Assembly (NCBI GenBank): GCA_963816775.1
Contig: CAWFLX010000006.1
Coordinates: forward strand, 1 to 64,000
DNA: 64,000 nucleotides
DNA from: JAFAXD01 sp963816775
GTDB taxonomy: Bacteria > Pseudomonadota > Alphaproteobacteria > Rhizobiales > Xanthobacteraceae
Direction: 5' to 3'
The first letter of the stretch is position 1. Every line of letters starts with the position of its first letter. The notes under the pieces are model-generated. The model saw only the letters and a list, made by a program, of their open reading frames with translations, was not told where the DNA came from and made no database searches. Made by a program: the position numbers and the translations under genes. Positions 8,491-17,902 of this stretch are shown one piece after another.

Positions 8491-9456
8491 CTACTTGGGA
8501 TTGAACTTGAGGACACAAACCAAGCCTTCTGGGGGGAATGCTGCCGTTATCTCACCGCCCAACTGTCGAAGCGTCCGGGTAACCAGCCGCGAGCCGAAGC
8601 CCGGTTTCCACGGAGCTGAGACTTGCGGCCCGCCTCGCTCAATCCAGCTCAATCGGACATGCTTGCCCTCAAGGAACCAGGTGATTTCAATCCACCCACG
8701 CGACGATGACAGGGCGCCATGCTTGACAGCGTTTGTGACAAACTCGTGAACGATCAAAGCAAATGCCCTTCCAGCGTTAGCCGAGAGTTCAATTCGTGCG
8801 CCGCTCAGGGTGACTCGCGACGTGCCATAAGGAGCAAATTCCTGATCCAAAATCTGTTTCAAAATCACCGTCTGGGTCTTCGAGCCTGTTATCAAATCGT
8901 TGGTCGATGACACAGCCTTCACGCGTTCGACGATTTCCTGTGCGCGTTCTTTATGCTCTTCCAACGAACTTGTGATGATGAATGATACGACGGCGAACGT
9001 GTTTTTGCCGCGATGTATTAGCTCTTCGAAGAGAAGTTCTCGCTCTCTTCTCTCAACTCGAAAAGCATCGACCGCACGCCGGTAGGAATCTGCTAGCCAG
9101 ATTGCCGCGATCGATGCAAGTGCAAAGAGCGACATGTTCAGCAACGCGCGCGGCGTAATTTCTGTGAACTCATAGTAAGGTGGTATGAACGCCCACCAAC
9201 CCACGATCAGGATGATCGCCAGCGTTACGAGGGCCACCGCAGCGCCGGAAAGCAAGGCGATGATCAGAATGATCGGAAAGTAAACTGTAAACGGCGCTGC
9301 CCCGGCATCGATCCAGCCGACCGCAACTCGCAGCGCGGTGCCCACAACGATGCACGCGCCCGCGAAAACATACGCTCCAATAGAATTGGGTCTAACGAAA
9401 CGGCGAAGCTGCTGCAGAGAGGGCATTGGGGATGTTGTAACATCCGGCAGCGCCAT
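8491..9456 (-). CDS. HWE-family sensor histidine kinase with DUF4118-like membrane domain
   Basis: A 321-residue inner-membrane kinase. An N-terminal domain with about four hydrophobic segments (residues 27-48, 54-72, 73-91, 104-121) looks like DUF4118. The H box EELIHRGKNTFAVV places the phospho-acceptor His near 148. HEFVTNAVKHGAL is the N box and LSWIERGGP is the W-x-E G1 motif that names the HWE group; GFGSRLV is the lid/G2 segment. No periplasmic sensor loop of any size and no PAS domain are present. No response regulator gene is adjacent, so this is an orphan kinase, perhaps in the general stress response. Confidence 0.9.
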   Translation of the reverse strand: MALPDVTTSPMPSLQQLRRFVRPNSIGAYVFAGACIVVGTALRVAVGWIDAGAAPFTVYFPIILIIALLSGAAVALVTLAIILIVGWWAFIPPYYEFTEITPRALLNMSLFALASIAAIWLADSYRRAVDAFRVERRERELLFEELIHRGKNTFAVVSFIITSSLEEHKERAQEIVERVKAVSSTNDLITGSKTQTVILKQILDQEFAPYGTSRVTLSGARIELSANAGRAFALIVHEFVTNAVKHGALSSSRGWIEITWFLEGKHVRLSWIERGGPQVSAPWKPGFGSRLVTRTLRQLGGEITAAFPPEGLVCVLKFNPK

Positions 9457-9707
9457 ACTACAGCTGGCTTGGTTGAATCTCTGCTATTTGGCTCATAGAG
9501 CGGCCGGTGCCGTCGGTCTGACTCATTCGGCAGCTTTCAATCGCGGGACCCCATGGCGTTTAAAGCCACATAGTGGAATTGCTGCTGACGGGACCAGGTT
9601 TTGTCCGATCGCTACGTCGTGTGGTAATTAGAGGCGCTCGACGGCCGTCCGACCCGCGGGCGAAGCGAGGCGCGACGTCGATGTCGTCTCATGCGAGAGT
9701 TGCTTTA

Positions 9708-10649
9708 ATGACTGGGAACCGGAATCGTTTGCGATTGCGGCCGTTGTCTGTCGCATTGCTGCTCGCCGGCTTCGTGCCCGTGTCGCCGGCATTCGCTACG
9801 GACCCGAGCCCCTGCCAGGACCTCGCAATCAAACTCGACCAGATCAAGCCACAGATCACATCGGTGGAAACCAACCAGGCGCTATTCGCGTCCGCCGCCA
9901 ACGGCTGCAACGAACTCGCCCGTCGCTTGCTTGCCGACGGAGCTTCGCTCGAGGCGCGCGACCGGCTTGGCGCCATGCCGTTGGCGCACGCGGCCAGAGC
10001 GGGGTCGACCGCTTTGGTTGACTTGTTCCTGCAGCACGGCGCGCCGATCGACGCGCGCAATCTTGCCGGGTCGACGGCGCTTTATGTGGCCGCGGAAAAC
10101 GGACGGTCGGACGCGGTCGACTTGCTGCTGCGCAAGGGTGCCGATCCCAATCTGCCGGGACGATCGGGGGTCACGCCGCTTGCCGCGGCCGCCTACAAGG
10201 GGAATGAAGCGGTCGTCGCCCTGTTGCTGGCGCGCCGTGCCGATCCGGCGCTGATCGATACGACGGGCAAGAGCGCAATGATCTATGCGGCGGCGCGCGG
10301 CTTTCCCGAGATCGTGCGGCGGCTGCTCGATGCTGGCGTTGCGCCCGACGCGCGCTATGGGAACGACCTGACCGCGCTGATGTGGGCCGCGGGTCATGAA
10401 GAGGGCGTGGACGCTCGCGCCGTCGAGGCTATCATCCGCCAGCTGCTGGATCGCGGTGCGTCGATCGACGCCGCCGACAATCGCGGCCGCACCGCGTTGA
10501 TCATTGCGGCCGAGCGCGGCGACGTGGCTGCTGTCGGCGTGCTGCTGGAACGCGGTGCCGACACCGTCTGGCGCGACAAACAGGGCAAGACCGCGTTCGA
10601 TCTCGCAGCGAGTGCGCCAATCCGCGCCAGACTGTCGGCTCGGCCTTAG
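9708..10649 (+). CDS. Periplasmic ankyrin-repeat protein
   Basis: A 313-residue protein with a Sec signal peptide (MTGNRNRLRLRPLSVALLLAGFVP... ending AFA) and then about seven ankyrin repeats. Repeat signatures include LFASAANGCNELARRLLADGAS, PLAHAARAGSTALVDLFLQHGA, ALYVAAENGRSDAVDLLLRKGA and ALIIAAERGDVAAVGVLLERGA. Such proteins bind partners rather than catalyse. The ATG at 9708 has GAGAG eight bases upstream; the ATG at 9681 would add nine residues. It is convergent with the cytochrome c gene and their ends overlap by four bases (10646-10649). Confidence 0.88.
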   Translation: MTGNRNRLRLRPLSVALLLAGFVPVSPAFATDPSPCQDLAIKLDQIKPQITSVETNQALFASAANGCNELARRLLADGASLEARDRLGAMPLAHAARAGSTALVDLFLQHGAPIDARNLAGSTALYVAAENGRSDAVDLLLRKGADPNLPGRSGVTPLAAAAYKGNEAVVALLLARRADPALIDTTGKSAMIYAAARGFPEIVRRLLDAGVAPDARYGNDLTALMWAAGHEEGVDARAVEAIIRQLLDRGASIDAADNRGRTALIIAAERGDVAAVGVLLERGADTVWRDKQGKTAFDLAASAPIRARLSARP

Positions 10650-11314
10650 TTTATCAGCTGCAACCCGGCGAGGTACTCCGCCATCGCGGCCAAGTCGTCC
10701 TCCGGCGTCGCGATCATGAGGTCGGACATGCCCGGATTGTTGGCGCGCTCGCGCGTGCGGAAATCGAGCATCGATTTAGCCAGGTATTCCTTGGTTTGGC
10801 CGGCAAGCCGCGGTTGCGTTCCATCGCCCTGATATTGCGCAAGATGGCATCCGGTGCATCCGACCGCCGTGTTTGTGCGCACGGCGCGCGCAACGACTGC
10901 GTCCGGCGCAAGAGGTTGGCGCAGGTCCGGCCAGGGCTTTTTTGAGAAGTACGCGGCGAGCGCCATCATATCGTCGCGCTCCATCCCTTCCACGAACGGC
11001 GCCATTGCATCGTTCTTGCGGGTGCCGCTCTTGAAGTCTCGGAGCTGGAGATAGAGGTAGCCCTGGTGCTGTCCCCAGATGACGGGAAATGTCTTGTCCG
11101 GCGGAACCCCGTTCTCGCCATGGCAGGCCGCACAGGCCGCGGCCTTCTCCTCGATGGTTTCCGCCCGTGCCGGGGCTGCAAGTGTAGTCAGCAAGATTGC
11201 GAGTGCGACGGGGGCGGCTCCGACGTTCGCACGAGAGCATGCCGCAAGGATCTGCGAGCGAGCATGGCCTGTCGATCCCTCCGGTTGGATGGTCAATGTG
11301 CTGCTTCCCCGCAT
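10646..11314 (-). CDS. Di-haem cytochrome c (cytochrome c4-like)
   Basis: About 222 residues. A signal peptide ends at APARA (residue 51), and two c-type haem sites follow: CAACH at 61-65 and CTGCH at 153-157. Methionines such as in KNDAMAPFVEGM and NPGMSDLMIA are candidate axial ligands. The two similar halves fit cytochrome c4-type electron carriers. It lies directly downstream of the PQQ dehydrogenase on the same strand and is a natural electron acceptor for it, although a terminator-like hairpin stands between them. The start is uncertain: no good ribosome binding site precedes the ATG at 11314. Confidence 0.85.
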   Translation of the reverse strand: MRGSSTLTIQPEGSTGHARSQILAACSRANVGAAPVALAILLTTLAAPARAETIEEKAAACAACHGENGVPPDKTFPVIWGQHQGYLYLQLRDFKSGTRKNDAMAPFVEGMERDDMMALAAYFSKKPWPDLRQPLAPDAVVARAVRTNTAVGCTGCHLAQYQGDGTQPRLAGQTKEYLAKSMLDFRTRERANNPGMSDLMIATPEDDLAAMAEYLAGLQLIN

Positions 11315-11350
11315 GCGGATAGGCGGATCAAGGGGATGGAAGGTCCCACC

Positions 11351-11380
11351 AAAAAAGACGGGACCTGGGGTCCCGTCTTG
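11351..11380 (-). terminator. Rho-independent terminator after the PQQ dehydrogenase
   Basis: Perfect 11-bp stem (11355-11365 with 11369-11379), 3-base loop. Read on the minus strand it is followed by a run of six T, starting inside the stem. It lies 29 bases after the PQQ dehydrogenase stop and before the cytochrome c gene, so it may attenuate read-through. Confidence 0.85.
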
Positions 11381-11408
11381 ATTAGCTGGATCGCCGCGAA
11401 CTTGCTGA

Positions 11409-13133
11409 TCAATCGAGCGTGAACGCGATGACCGTATTGCCGCGCTTGGAGTCGACCTGAACGTTGCCGCCGGCCGCGACCACCACATATTGCTTGTTTC
11501 CGATGCTGTACGAGGATGGTGGTGCGTTGACGCCGGCGCCGGCATTGAAATTCCACAGCACCTTCCCATTGCTCGCGTCATAGGCGCGGAAACGCCCATT
11601 GGATTCGCCCGCGAACACCACGCCGCCCGCGGTCGCCAGAATCCCGCCGATCATCGGCTGCGGGGTCTTCACCTGCCAGCGGATCTTGCCGGTATTGTAA
11701 TCGACGGCGGTGATGTTCCCCGATTGTTGTTCGCTTGGGATGACCTTGAACGCGCCACCTAACCAGAGCTTGCCGGCCGGATAAGGCGTGCTTTGCACAT
11801 GGTAAGTCATCGGCTGGTGTAGGTTGATCGCGTAGGTGAGGCCGAGATCGGGGTTGACCGTCATTGGCGACCATTCGACGCCGCCATTGGCGCCGGGTAG
11901 CATGCGCGCGCCTTCCGGGGTCGGCAGGACCCACATGTTCTCCTGCGCGACCATTGCATCGGAGAAGCGGATCAGGCTGCAGTCCTTGCGGTCGTGCACA
12001 TAGACGTGCCCGGTCTTGCCGGCGTGCATGACGCCGGGGATGGTATTGCCGCTTTTGTCCTTGACGTTGACCAGAATGGCGGGACTGACCGAGTCAAGAT
12101 CCCACACATCGTGAGCGATGTACTGGAAGTGGCAAACGTACTTGCCGGTGTCGAGGTCGAGAGAGACCAGCGAGTCGGTGTATAGGTTGTCGCCGGGGCG
12201 CAGCGAGCCGTCGAGATCGGGCGACGGATTGCCGACCACGAAGTAGATTCGCTTGGTGGCGAGATCGACCGCCGGGTTCTGCCACACGCCGCCGCCGAGG
12301 GTTTTGTAGGGATCGCCGTTTTTGGCAAGCGCATCCTTCTCGGCCGCGATGTTGCGATGCATGTCGCGCCCGGTCGCGTCCTTTTCGGCCCAGACGCCGA
12401 CCGAGTTTTCCGGGATAGTATTGAAGGTCCAAAGCACCTTGCCGTCTTTGGCGTCGAAGGCTTTGACGAAGCCGCGGATGCCATATTCGCCACCGTTGGT
12501 CCCGAGCAGGATTTTGCCGTTCACGGCGGTCGGCGCCATGGTTTCACTGTACCCAAGCTCGGGATCCGCGACGGTCACAGTCCATACCGGCTTGCCGGTC
12601 TTGGCATCGAGCGCGACGAGTTTGGAGTCGAGCGTGGCCAGGTACACCTTGTCGTCCAAGACCGCGACCCCGCGGTTGTTAGGGCCGCAGCAATAGGTCG
12701 TGATCGGACCCATGTTGTGTTTGTAGTGCCACAATTCCTCGCCGGTAGCGGCGTTGAGCGCGTAGACGTGGCTGAAAGAGGTGGTGATGTACATGACCCC
12801 GTTCACTACGATGGGCGAGGTCTCCATCGACTCCTTCACCTCGGTCTGGAAAATCCAGGCCGGCCGCAGTCTTGCAACATTGCGGGGCGTAATCTGCTTG
12901 TTCGGATAGTAGCGTTGCTGGGTGTAGTCGCCGTTGGTGTGCAGGAAGTTCTTGCTGTCAGCAGCGGCCTTGCTGAGCATGTCCTGGGTCACCGGGGTGA
13001 CGGTAACCGAGGACGCGGCGGGCGCAGCAGCACCCTGCGTGACTTCCTGGGCCGACCCGGTGCCCACGATCGCAAGGGCAAACGCGGCCGAAATTGCCAT
13101 GCGTAATGCGTGTCGCGCTGGTTCACGTGTCAT
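11409..13133 (-). CDS. PQQ-dependent alcohol dehydrogenase (quinoprotein)
   Basis: A 574-residue periplasmic quinoprotein of the methanol/ethanol dehydrogenase family. A signal peptide ends near residue 28. It has eight-bladed propeller W-motifs (ALDAKTGKPVWTV, AFDAKDGKVLWTF, AVDYNTGKIRWQV, AYDASNGKVLWNF) and the vicinal disulfide pair Cys148-Cys149 in TYCCGPNNRG. The catalytic-base region is HDVWDLDS (341-348), with Asp345 as the likely base. The second acidic residue (Asp347) is discussed in the findings. GGGAGG precedes the ATG at 13133. No cytochrome domain is fused; the separate di-haem cytochrome downstream may take the electrons. Confidence 0.93.
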   Translation of the reverse strand: MTREPARHALRMAISAAFALAIVGTGSAQEVTQGAAAPAASSVTVTPVTQDMLSKAAADSKNFLHTNGDYTQQRYYPNKQITPRNVARLRPAWIFQTEVKESMETSPIVVNGVMYITTSFSHVYALNAATGEELWHYKHNMGPITTYCCGPNNRGVAVLDDKVYLATLDSKLVALDAKTGKPVWTVTVADPELGYSETMAPTAVNGKILLGTNGGEYGIRGFVKAFDAKDGKVLWTFNTIPENSVGVWAEKDATGRDMHRNIAAEKDALAKNGDPYKTLGGGVWQNPAVDLATKRIYFVVGNPSPDLDGSLRPGDNLYTDSLVSLDLDTGKYVCHFQYIAHDVWDLDSVSPAILVNVKDKSGNTIPGVMHAGKTGHVYVHDRKDCSLIRFSDAMVAQENMWVLPTPEGARMLPGANGGVEWSPMTVNPDLGLTYAINLHQPMTYHVQSTPYPAGKLWLGGAFKVIPSEQQSGNITAVDYNTGKIRWQVKTPQPMIGGILATAGGVVFAGESNGRFRAYDASNGKVLWNFNAGAGVNAPPSSYSIGNKQYVVVAAGGNVQVDSKRGNTVIAFTLD

Positions 13134-13378
13134 GACGTTGCCTCCCGAGCTGGCAAATTTTGGAGAAGATTTCAGACAACAGCGTGCAACCGCGCGCATC
13201 GTAACGCTGTTCGCGGCGCTCTGCCAACGCGTTTGCGGCCCGCGATCTCCGCACGCTCCATTATTCTCTTTGGTTGCGCCGCAGCGAGCCTGAGCGACGA
13301 GCAAGCCTACACACCTGAGACTTGATCGTTGACCGGTTCGGATGAGCGAACAAGAGTCATCGGGGCGGTCCGGCGCTG

Positions 13379-14806
13379 TCAGGCACCCATCGTCAATACC
13401 GCGGCGCTCGCTGCGGGCAGGTTGATCGTGATCTCACGGCCGGCGAAGCGCACGACCTCAACCCTGGGGTCCCATTCGCCAAGCTCGTCAACGCTCGCGC
13501 CGCCGAGCGTCACACCCGTGGTCGCGTCGGCGGATGGGCCGGCAAGGCGCATGAGCGAAGCGGCGGCGAACCTGTGTCCCGGGTCGACGACGACGCGAGC
13601 GTCCCGCCCAACATCCTTGTTGATGAGGCTCAGGCGCAGGCTTCCGTCCTGGTCGCGCGTCGCCATCGCTCGCAGTTCAGCTGACTCGGGTGCCGTCCGC
13701 ACCGGGACGAGGGCGCCGCGCGCCGCCTGAGTGAACATGAGCATGCCGTAGTACAGGGGGGCTGCTCGATAACGGCCGCCGCCGGCACGCGCAATCGGCG
13801 TGTAGGCCTTGTCCTCCCCCGGGCGAAGATTGTGGACGCCGGCATGAAAATTGATACCGGCAGCGCCCGCCGCCGCGAGCTGAAACATGAGCTCGGCGCC
13901 CCACAAGGCCGCACCGAGCGTGTCGCTTACGCCAGGCTGGCCTTCGTTGTAGACGGAATTGGCTTCGGCGATCCGAAACGGCAGCCGGTAGGTGCGGCTA
14001 TCCTGCTTGAGTTGCTCGAGCGCCGGTACGATTTGTTGGTCGGAGCGCAAGAGCTTCGCGAGTCCCACGTGCGGCGCTCCGGCTGGTCCGTCGGCATAAT
14101 AGTGACGCGTCAAAAGCACGAGCCCGGCAGGATCGCCCTTGGCCAATGCTCCGACCCAGGCGGTTTCCGCCGCAACGTCCGGTCCGGCGAAGCGGGCATC
14201 GGGCACGCGCGCTCGGATTGCATCGTGGAATAGCCGCCATTCGGTCAGAAAGGCCGCCACGTCGTAAGTGTTCGGTCGCACCGCCGTCCAGCGCCCGAAG
14301 CCATCCGGCTCGTTGCCGATCTGGAAGGCCAACAGATGATCGCCGACCGCGCGCGTGACGTAGGCCGCCTCGTCGGCGGCTTGCTCCGGCGTGCCCCGCG
14401 CCAGATTGAGTCCGTAGATGAGCTTCCATCCCAGCATCCGCAGCACCGCGGCCAGCTGGTCGATGCTCGCGGGCGTCAGTACGAAGCTCTGCTGCGACGC
14501 CGGCGGGTCGCGGCTACGCCAGACCGTGTGTTCGCTAGTGTTGCCGCCGATGCGGATGACGCCGTTCGGACCGAGCCGGCGGACAAGCCCGAGCACCGAG
14601 GTGTTGCCCAGCGTGAAAAAATCACCGCCGGCCAGGGCTGAGGATTCGTAGCTCAGTCCAATGAAATCGGGTGCGATTTGCGTTCCCGTAGCCTCGTAGG
14701 CAATCGAAGCGCGAACGCTGAACTCGGTCTGGGCGCAACTAAACCGATCCGAACACAGCCCGATGGCCGCGCTTGTTACCCCGGTCAAAAAGCTCCGGCG
14801 CCGCAT
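13379..14806 (-). CDS. Glycoside hydrolase family 79-like (heparanase/beta-glucuronidase type), exported
   Basis: A 475-residue enzyme with a twin-arginine-like leader (MRRRSFLTGVTSAAIG). The TIM-barrel features match GH79: the acid/base Glu166 in FQIGNEPDGF and a candidate nucleophile Glu281 in FRIAEANSVYNEG. The C-terminal third (LRLSLINKDVGRDARVVVD...) is a beta-sandwich, as in GH79 enzymes. Substrates of the family are glucuronide-containing glycans; the actual substrate is not evident. The ATG at 14806 is preferred to the adjacent TTG. The gene stands alone between the PQQ dehydrogenase and the divergently transcribed molybdenum hydroxylase. Confidence 0.85.
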   Translation of the reverse strand: MRRRSFLTGVTSAAIGLCSDRFSCAQTEFSVRASIAYEATGTQIAPDFIGLSYESSALAGGDFFTLGNTSVLGLVRRLGPNGVIRIGGNTSEHTVWRSRDPPASQQSFVLTPASIDQLAAVLRMLGWKLIYGLNLARGTPEQAADEAAYVTRAVGDHLLAFQIGNEPDGFGRWTAVRPNTYDVAAFLTEWRLFHDAIRARVPDARFAGPDVAAETAWVGALAKGDPAGLVLLTRHYYADGPAGAPHVGLAKLLRSDQQIVPALEQLKQDSRTYRLPFRIAEANSVYNEGQPGVSDTLGAALWGAELMFQLAAAGAAGINFHAGVHNLRPGEDKAYTPIARAGGGRYRAAPLYYGMLMFTQAARGALVPVRTAPESAELRAMATRDQDGSLRLSLINKDVGRDARVVVDPGHRFAAASLMRLAGPSADATTGVTLGGASVDELGEWDPRVEVVRFAGREITINLPAASAAVLTMGA

Positions 14807-14948
14807 CAATGGATCTCGCCGATGTACAAGTGGGCGCTACGGCCAAAGTCATGACCGCCCCGCCGTCATACTTTCTATGCCCGCTTCTGGCACAAAGCGG
14901 CGCAGTGTGCGATGTCCGCTGTCGGGTTGACGTTGAAGAGAGCACCCA

Positions 14949-17286
14949 ATGGGAAAATATGGCATCGGGCAACCTGTCTTGCGGTTTGAAGATCGGCGCT
15001 TGCTGCAGGGCCAGGGGCGTTACATCCAGGATGTGAACCTTCCCGGTCAGGCCTACGCAATTTTCCTGCGTTCGCTCCATGCGCACGCGAAGATTGTCAG
15101 CATCGATACCGCAGCGGCAAAGGCGCTCCCCGGCGTGGTCGCGATCTTTACGGGGGCCGACTACGCGGCAGATGGGCTCGGCATGCCGAAGGTCAGCATG
15201 GCACGTAAGCGGCCGGACGGGTCGCCGATGTTTGCGCCCGCACGACCCGCTCTATGCATCGATCGCGTCCGTTACGTCGGAGATCCAGTGGCAATGGTCG
15301 TCGCCGAGACCGTGACACAAGCCATGGATGCGGCCGAGCGTATCACCGTCGCATACGATCCGCTTCCATCGGTTACCGCAACGGCCGGGGCGACGCTGCC
15401 GGGCGCGCCAGCCGTGTGGGACGAATGTCCAGACAACATCTCGAATTTCATCGAGCGGGGTAACAAGGCCGCCACGGATGCGGCATTTGCAAAGGCTACG
15501 CGGATCATTCGCCGTCGCTATGTGATTACGCGCGTCCACGCCCAATATCTTGAGCCGCGCGGAGCGTTGGGTGTTCATGACCCGACGGAGGATCGATTGA
15601 CGCTCTATGCCGACGTCCAATATCCGCATCGCGTGCGTCAAATGTTGGCGCAGTCGGTGTTCCGTTTGCCCGAAAGCAAGGTGCGCGTGATCAGCGGCGA
15701 CGTCGGCGGCGGATTTGGCACCAAAGGCTGGCAATACGTCGAGCATCGGCTCACGCTGTGGGCAGCGCGCAGACTGGGGCGGCCAGTAAAATGGATTTGC
15801 GAGCGTTCCGAGGCCGTAATGGCCGACGAACATGGTCGCGACAACATTGGCGACGTCGAATTGGCGCTCGACGCCGACAACAAGTTCGTCGGCTTGCGGC
15901 TGCATATGTTGGCCAATATCGGTGCCTACGTCGGCTCCGACCGCAACTTGCTGTCGCCCTTCGGGATGATCGGAACAATCAACGGCGTGTACCGTATTCC
16001 GTCCGCCTACGTGCAAGTCATCGGGCTTCTTTCAAACACAAACCCGACGGCGCCCTATCGGGGCGCCGGCCGCCCCGAGGCCATTTACCTGATCGAGCGG
16101 CTGATTGACGATGCGGCGCGGGAGCTCAACGTCGACCGTATCGAGCTGCGACGCATCAACATGCTTCCACCTTCGTCGCTTCCTTATCAAAGCCCGCTTG
16201 GTCCCTACTACGACTGCGGTGAATTCGAAAAAAACCTCGATTTGGCTTTGAAGCTTGCCGATGTGGATGGTTTTGCCGGCCGCCGACAAGCTTCGCAGAA
16301 ACGCGGCAAACTGCGTGGTCTGGGGATAGCAAACGCGATCGAACAGGCGGCGGGGACAATCCAACCGGAGTATGCGGAGATTCGCTTCAACCCGAGCGGA
16401 ACTGCAATGCTGCTGATGGGTACCAAGGCTCAGGGACAAGGGCACGAGACCGCGTTCAAACAGATTCTGCACGAGCGCCTCGGGATCGATCCGAATGAGG
16501 TCCAGTTCATCGACGGCGACACCGACCGCGTTGCATTCGGGATGGGTACCAACGGATCGAGGTCAATCGTCCTTGGCGGTTCCGCGCTCTATGTTGCAGC
16601 CGGGAAGGTCATCGATAAGGGAAAGCGAATCGCGGCTCACCTGCTCGAGGCGAGTGTTGGGGACATCGAGTTCATGGATGGCGCATTTCGGATCGCGGGC
16701 ACCGACAAAGCTGTTGGCTTGAAGGAGGTGGCGATTGCTTCGTTCCAACCCGCGCGCGTTCCGGCCGGGCTGGAACTTGGATTATACGAGAACGCAACGT
16801 ACCTCGCAGAAAAGGATACGTTTCCAAATGGCTGTCACATCGTCGAAGTCGAAATCGACCCTGACACGGGCCATGTGCAGCTCGATCGCTACGCCGTCGT
16901 CGACGACGTTGGTACTGTGATCAATCCGATCGGGCTCAAGGGCCAGATTCACGGCGGCGTGGCGCAAGGGGTTGGGCAAATTCTGATGGAACAGGTGGTA
17001 TGGGACAACGAGTTCAGGTCAGCTCTTGACCGCAAGTTTTCTCGATTACGCAATGCCACGCGCTGATACGTTGACCAACGTGACGATCGAGAGCAATCCC
17101 GTACCAACTCGATATAATCCGCTCGGTGCCAAAGGCGCCGGAGAAGCAGGCACTGTCGGCGCTCTGCCGGCGACGATGAATGCCATCATGGATGCACTCA
17201 CCAGCGTGGGTGTGCGCGAGCTCGATATGCCCGCCACCAGCGGGCGCGTCTGGACAGCCATCCAAAAAGCGCGAGACGCCGTCTAG
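14949..17286 (+). pseudogene. Xanthine-dehydrogenase-family molybdopterin-binding large subunit, frameshifted
   Basis: The protein aligns along its length with molybdenum hydroxylase large subunits: an Ald_Xan_dh N domain (residues 1-110), then GGGFGTKGW near 253-258 and APYRGAGRPEA near 367. The frame is broken at about 17013-17016. The first frame ends at 17066 with nonsense residues. The second frame, open to 17286, supplies GQLLTASFLDYAMPRADT and the GAKGAGEAGT motif that holds the catalytic Glu. Removing one T in GAGTTCAGG restores DNESGQLLT. No iron-sulfur or FAD subunit gene is adjacent. Either a pseudogene or a one-base sequencing error. GAGAG precedes the ATG. Confidence 0.88.
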
Positions 17287-17499
17287 ATGCAAATGATGAA
17301 AACCGCCATGCAATTTCTGTTTTGGCGAGGCTGCTATGTCACGGGATCGAAAGGATGCCCACCCAACCGCGCTCAAAGCCATCGATGCCAATCGCCGGCG
17401 GTCGTGACAATCTCGTAGCACTAGGCGTCGGTCCCAGCGCTTGATTGCGGAGCGGCGGCATCGTTGCGGACGCTACCCCATAACATGGAGAAAAACGTC

Positions 17500-17862
17500 A
17501 TGAGGAACCTGCTGCTCGCAATCGCAATTGGTTGCGCTTGCCCGGCCCTGGTCACGACTGCCGACGCCCGGTCCTCGTACGACGGCGCCTGGAGCCTTAT
17601 CTTTTACACGCAACGCGGAGCATGCGATCAGAGCTACAATTTCCTGGTGAACATAACTAACGGCGTCGTGACGAGTCCTGCCTTTCCGAAGTTCAGGGGA
17701 TACGTGGCGGCTTCCGGCGCGGTTCGCGCGTCCGTGAGCGTCCGCGACAAGTACGCCTCTGGATCGGGCAGGCTAGCGGGAAACTCGGGTCGCGGAAGCT
17801 GGAGCGGCCACTCCGGGCGTGAGCGTTGCACCGGTTCTTGGGTCGCGCAGCGGAACGGCTAA
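17500..17862 (+). CDS. Small secreted hypothetical protein
   Basis: A 120-residue protein with a Sec signal peptide (MRNLLLAIAIGCACPALVTTADA). The mature domain starts YDGAWSLIFYTQRGACDQSYNFLVNITNG and ends in a glycine/serine-rich repeat-like tail with GSWVAQRNG. The pattern (YDG-W, two cysteines, SGRL-N-G-G-WSG) is one I recall from small secreted proteins of Bradyrhizobium. GGAG stands nine bases before the ATG at 17500. Function unknown; probably periplasmic and beta-rich. Confidence 0.7.
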   Translation: MRNLLLAIAIGCACPALVTTADARSSYDGAWSLIFYTQRGACDQSYNFLVNITNGVVTSPAFPKFRGYVAASGAVRASVSVRDKYASGSGRLAGNSGRGSWSGHSGRERCTGSWVAQRNG

Positions 17863-17902
17863 TGCTGGGAGAGCCAAATCAAATTTGCTAACGCGCGCGA
17901 AG

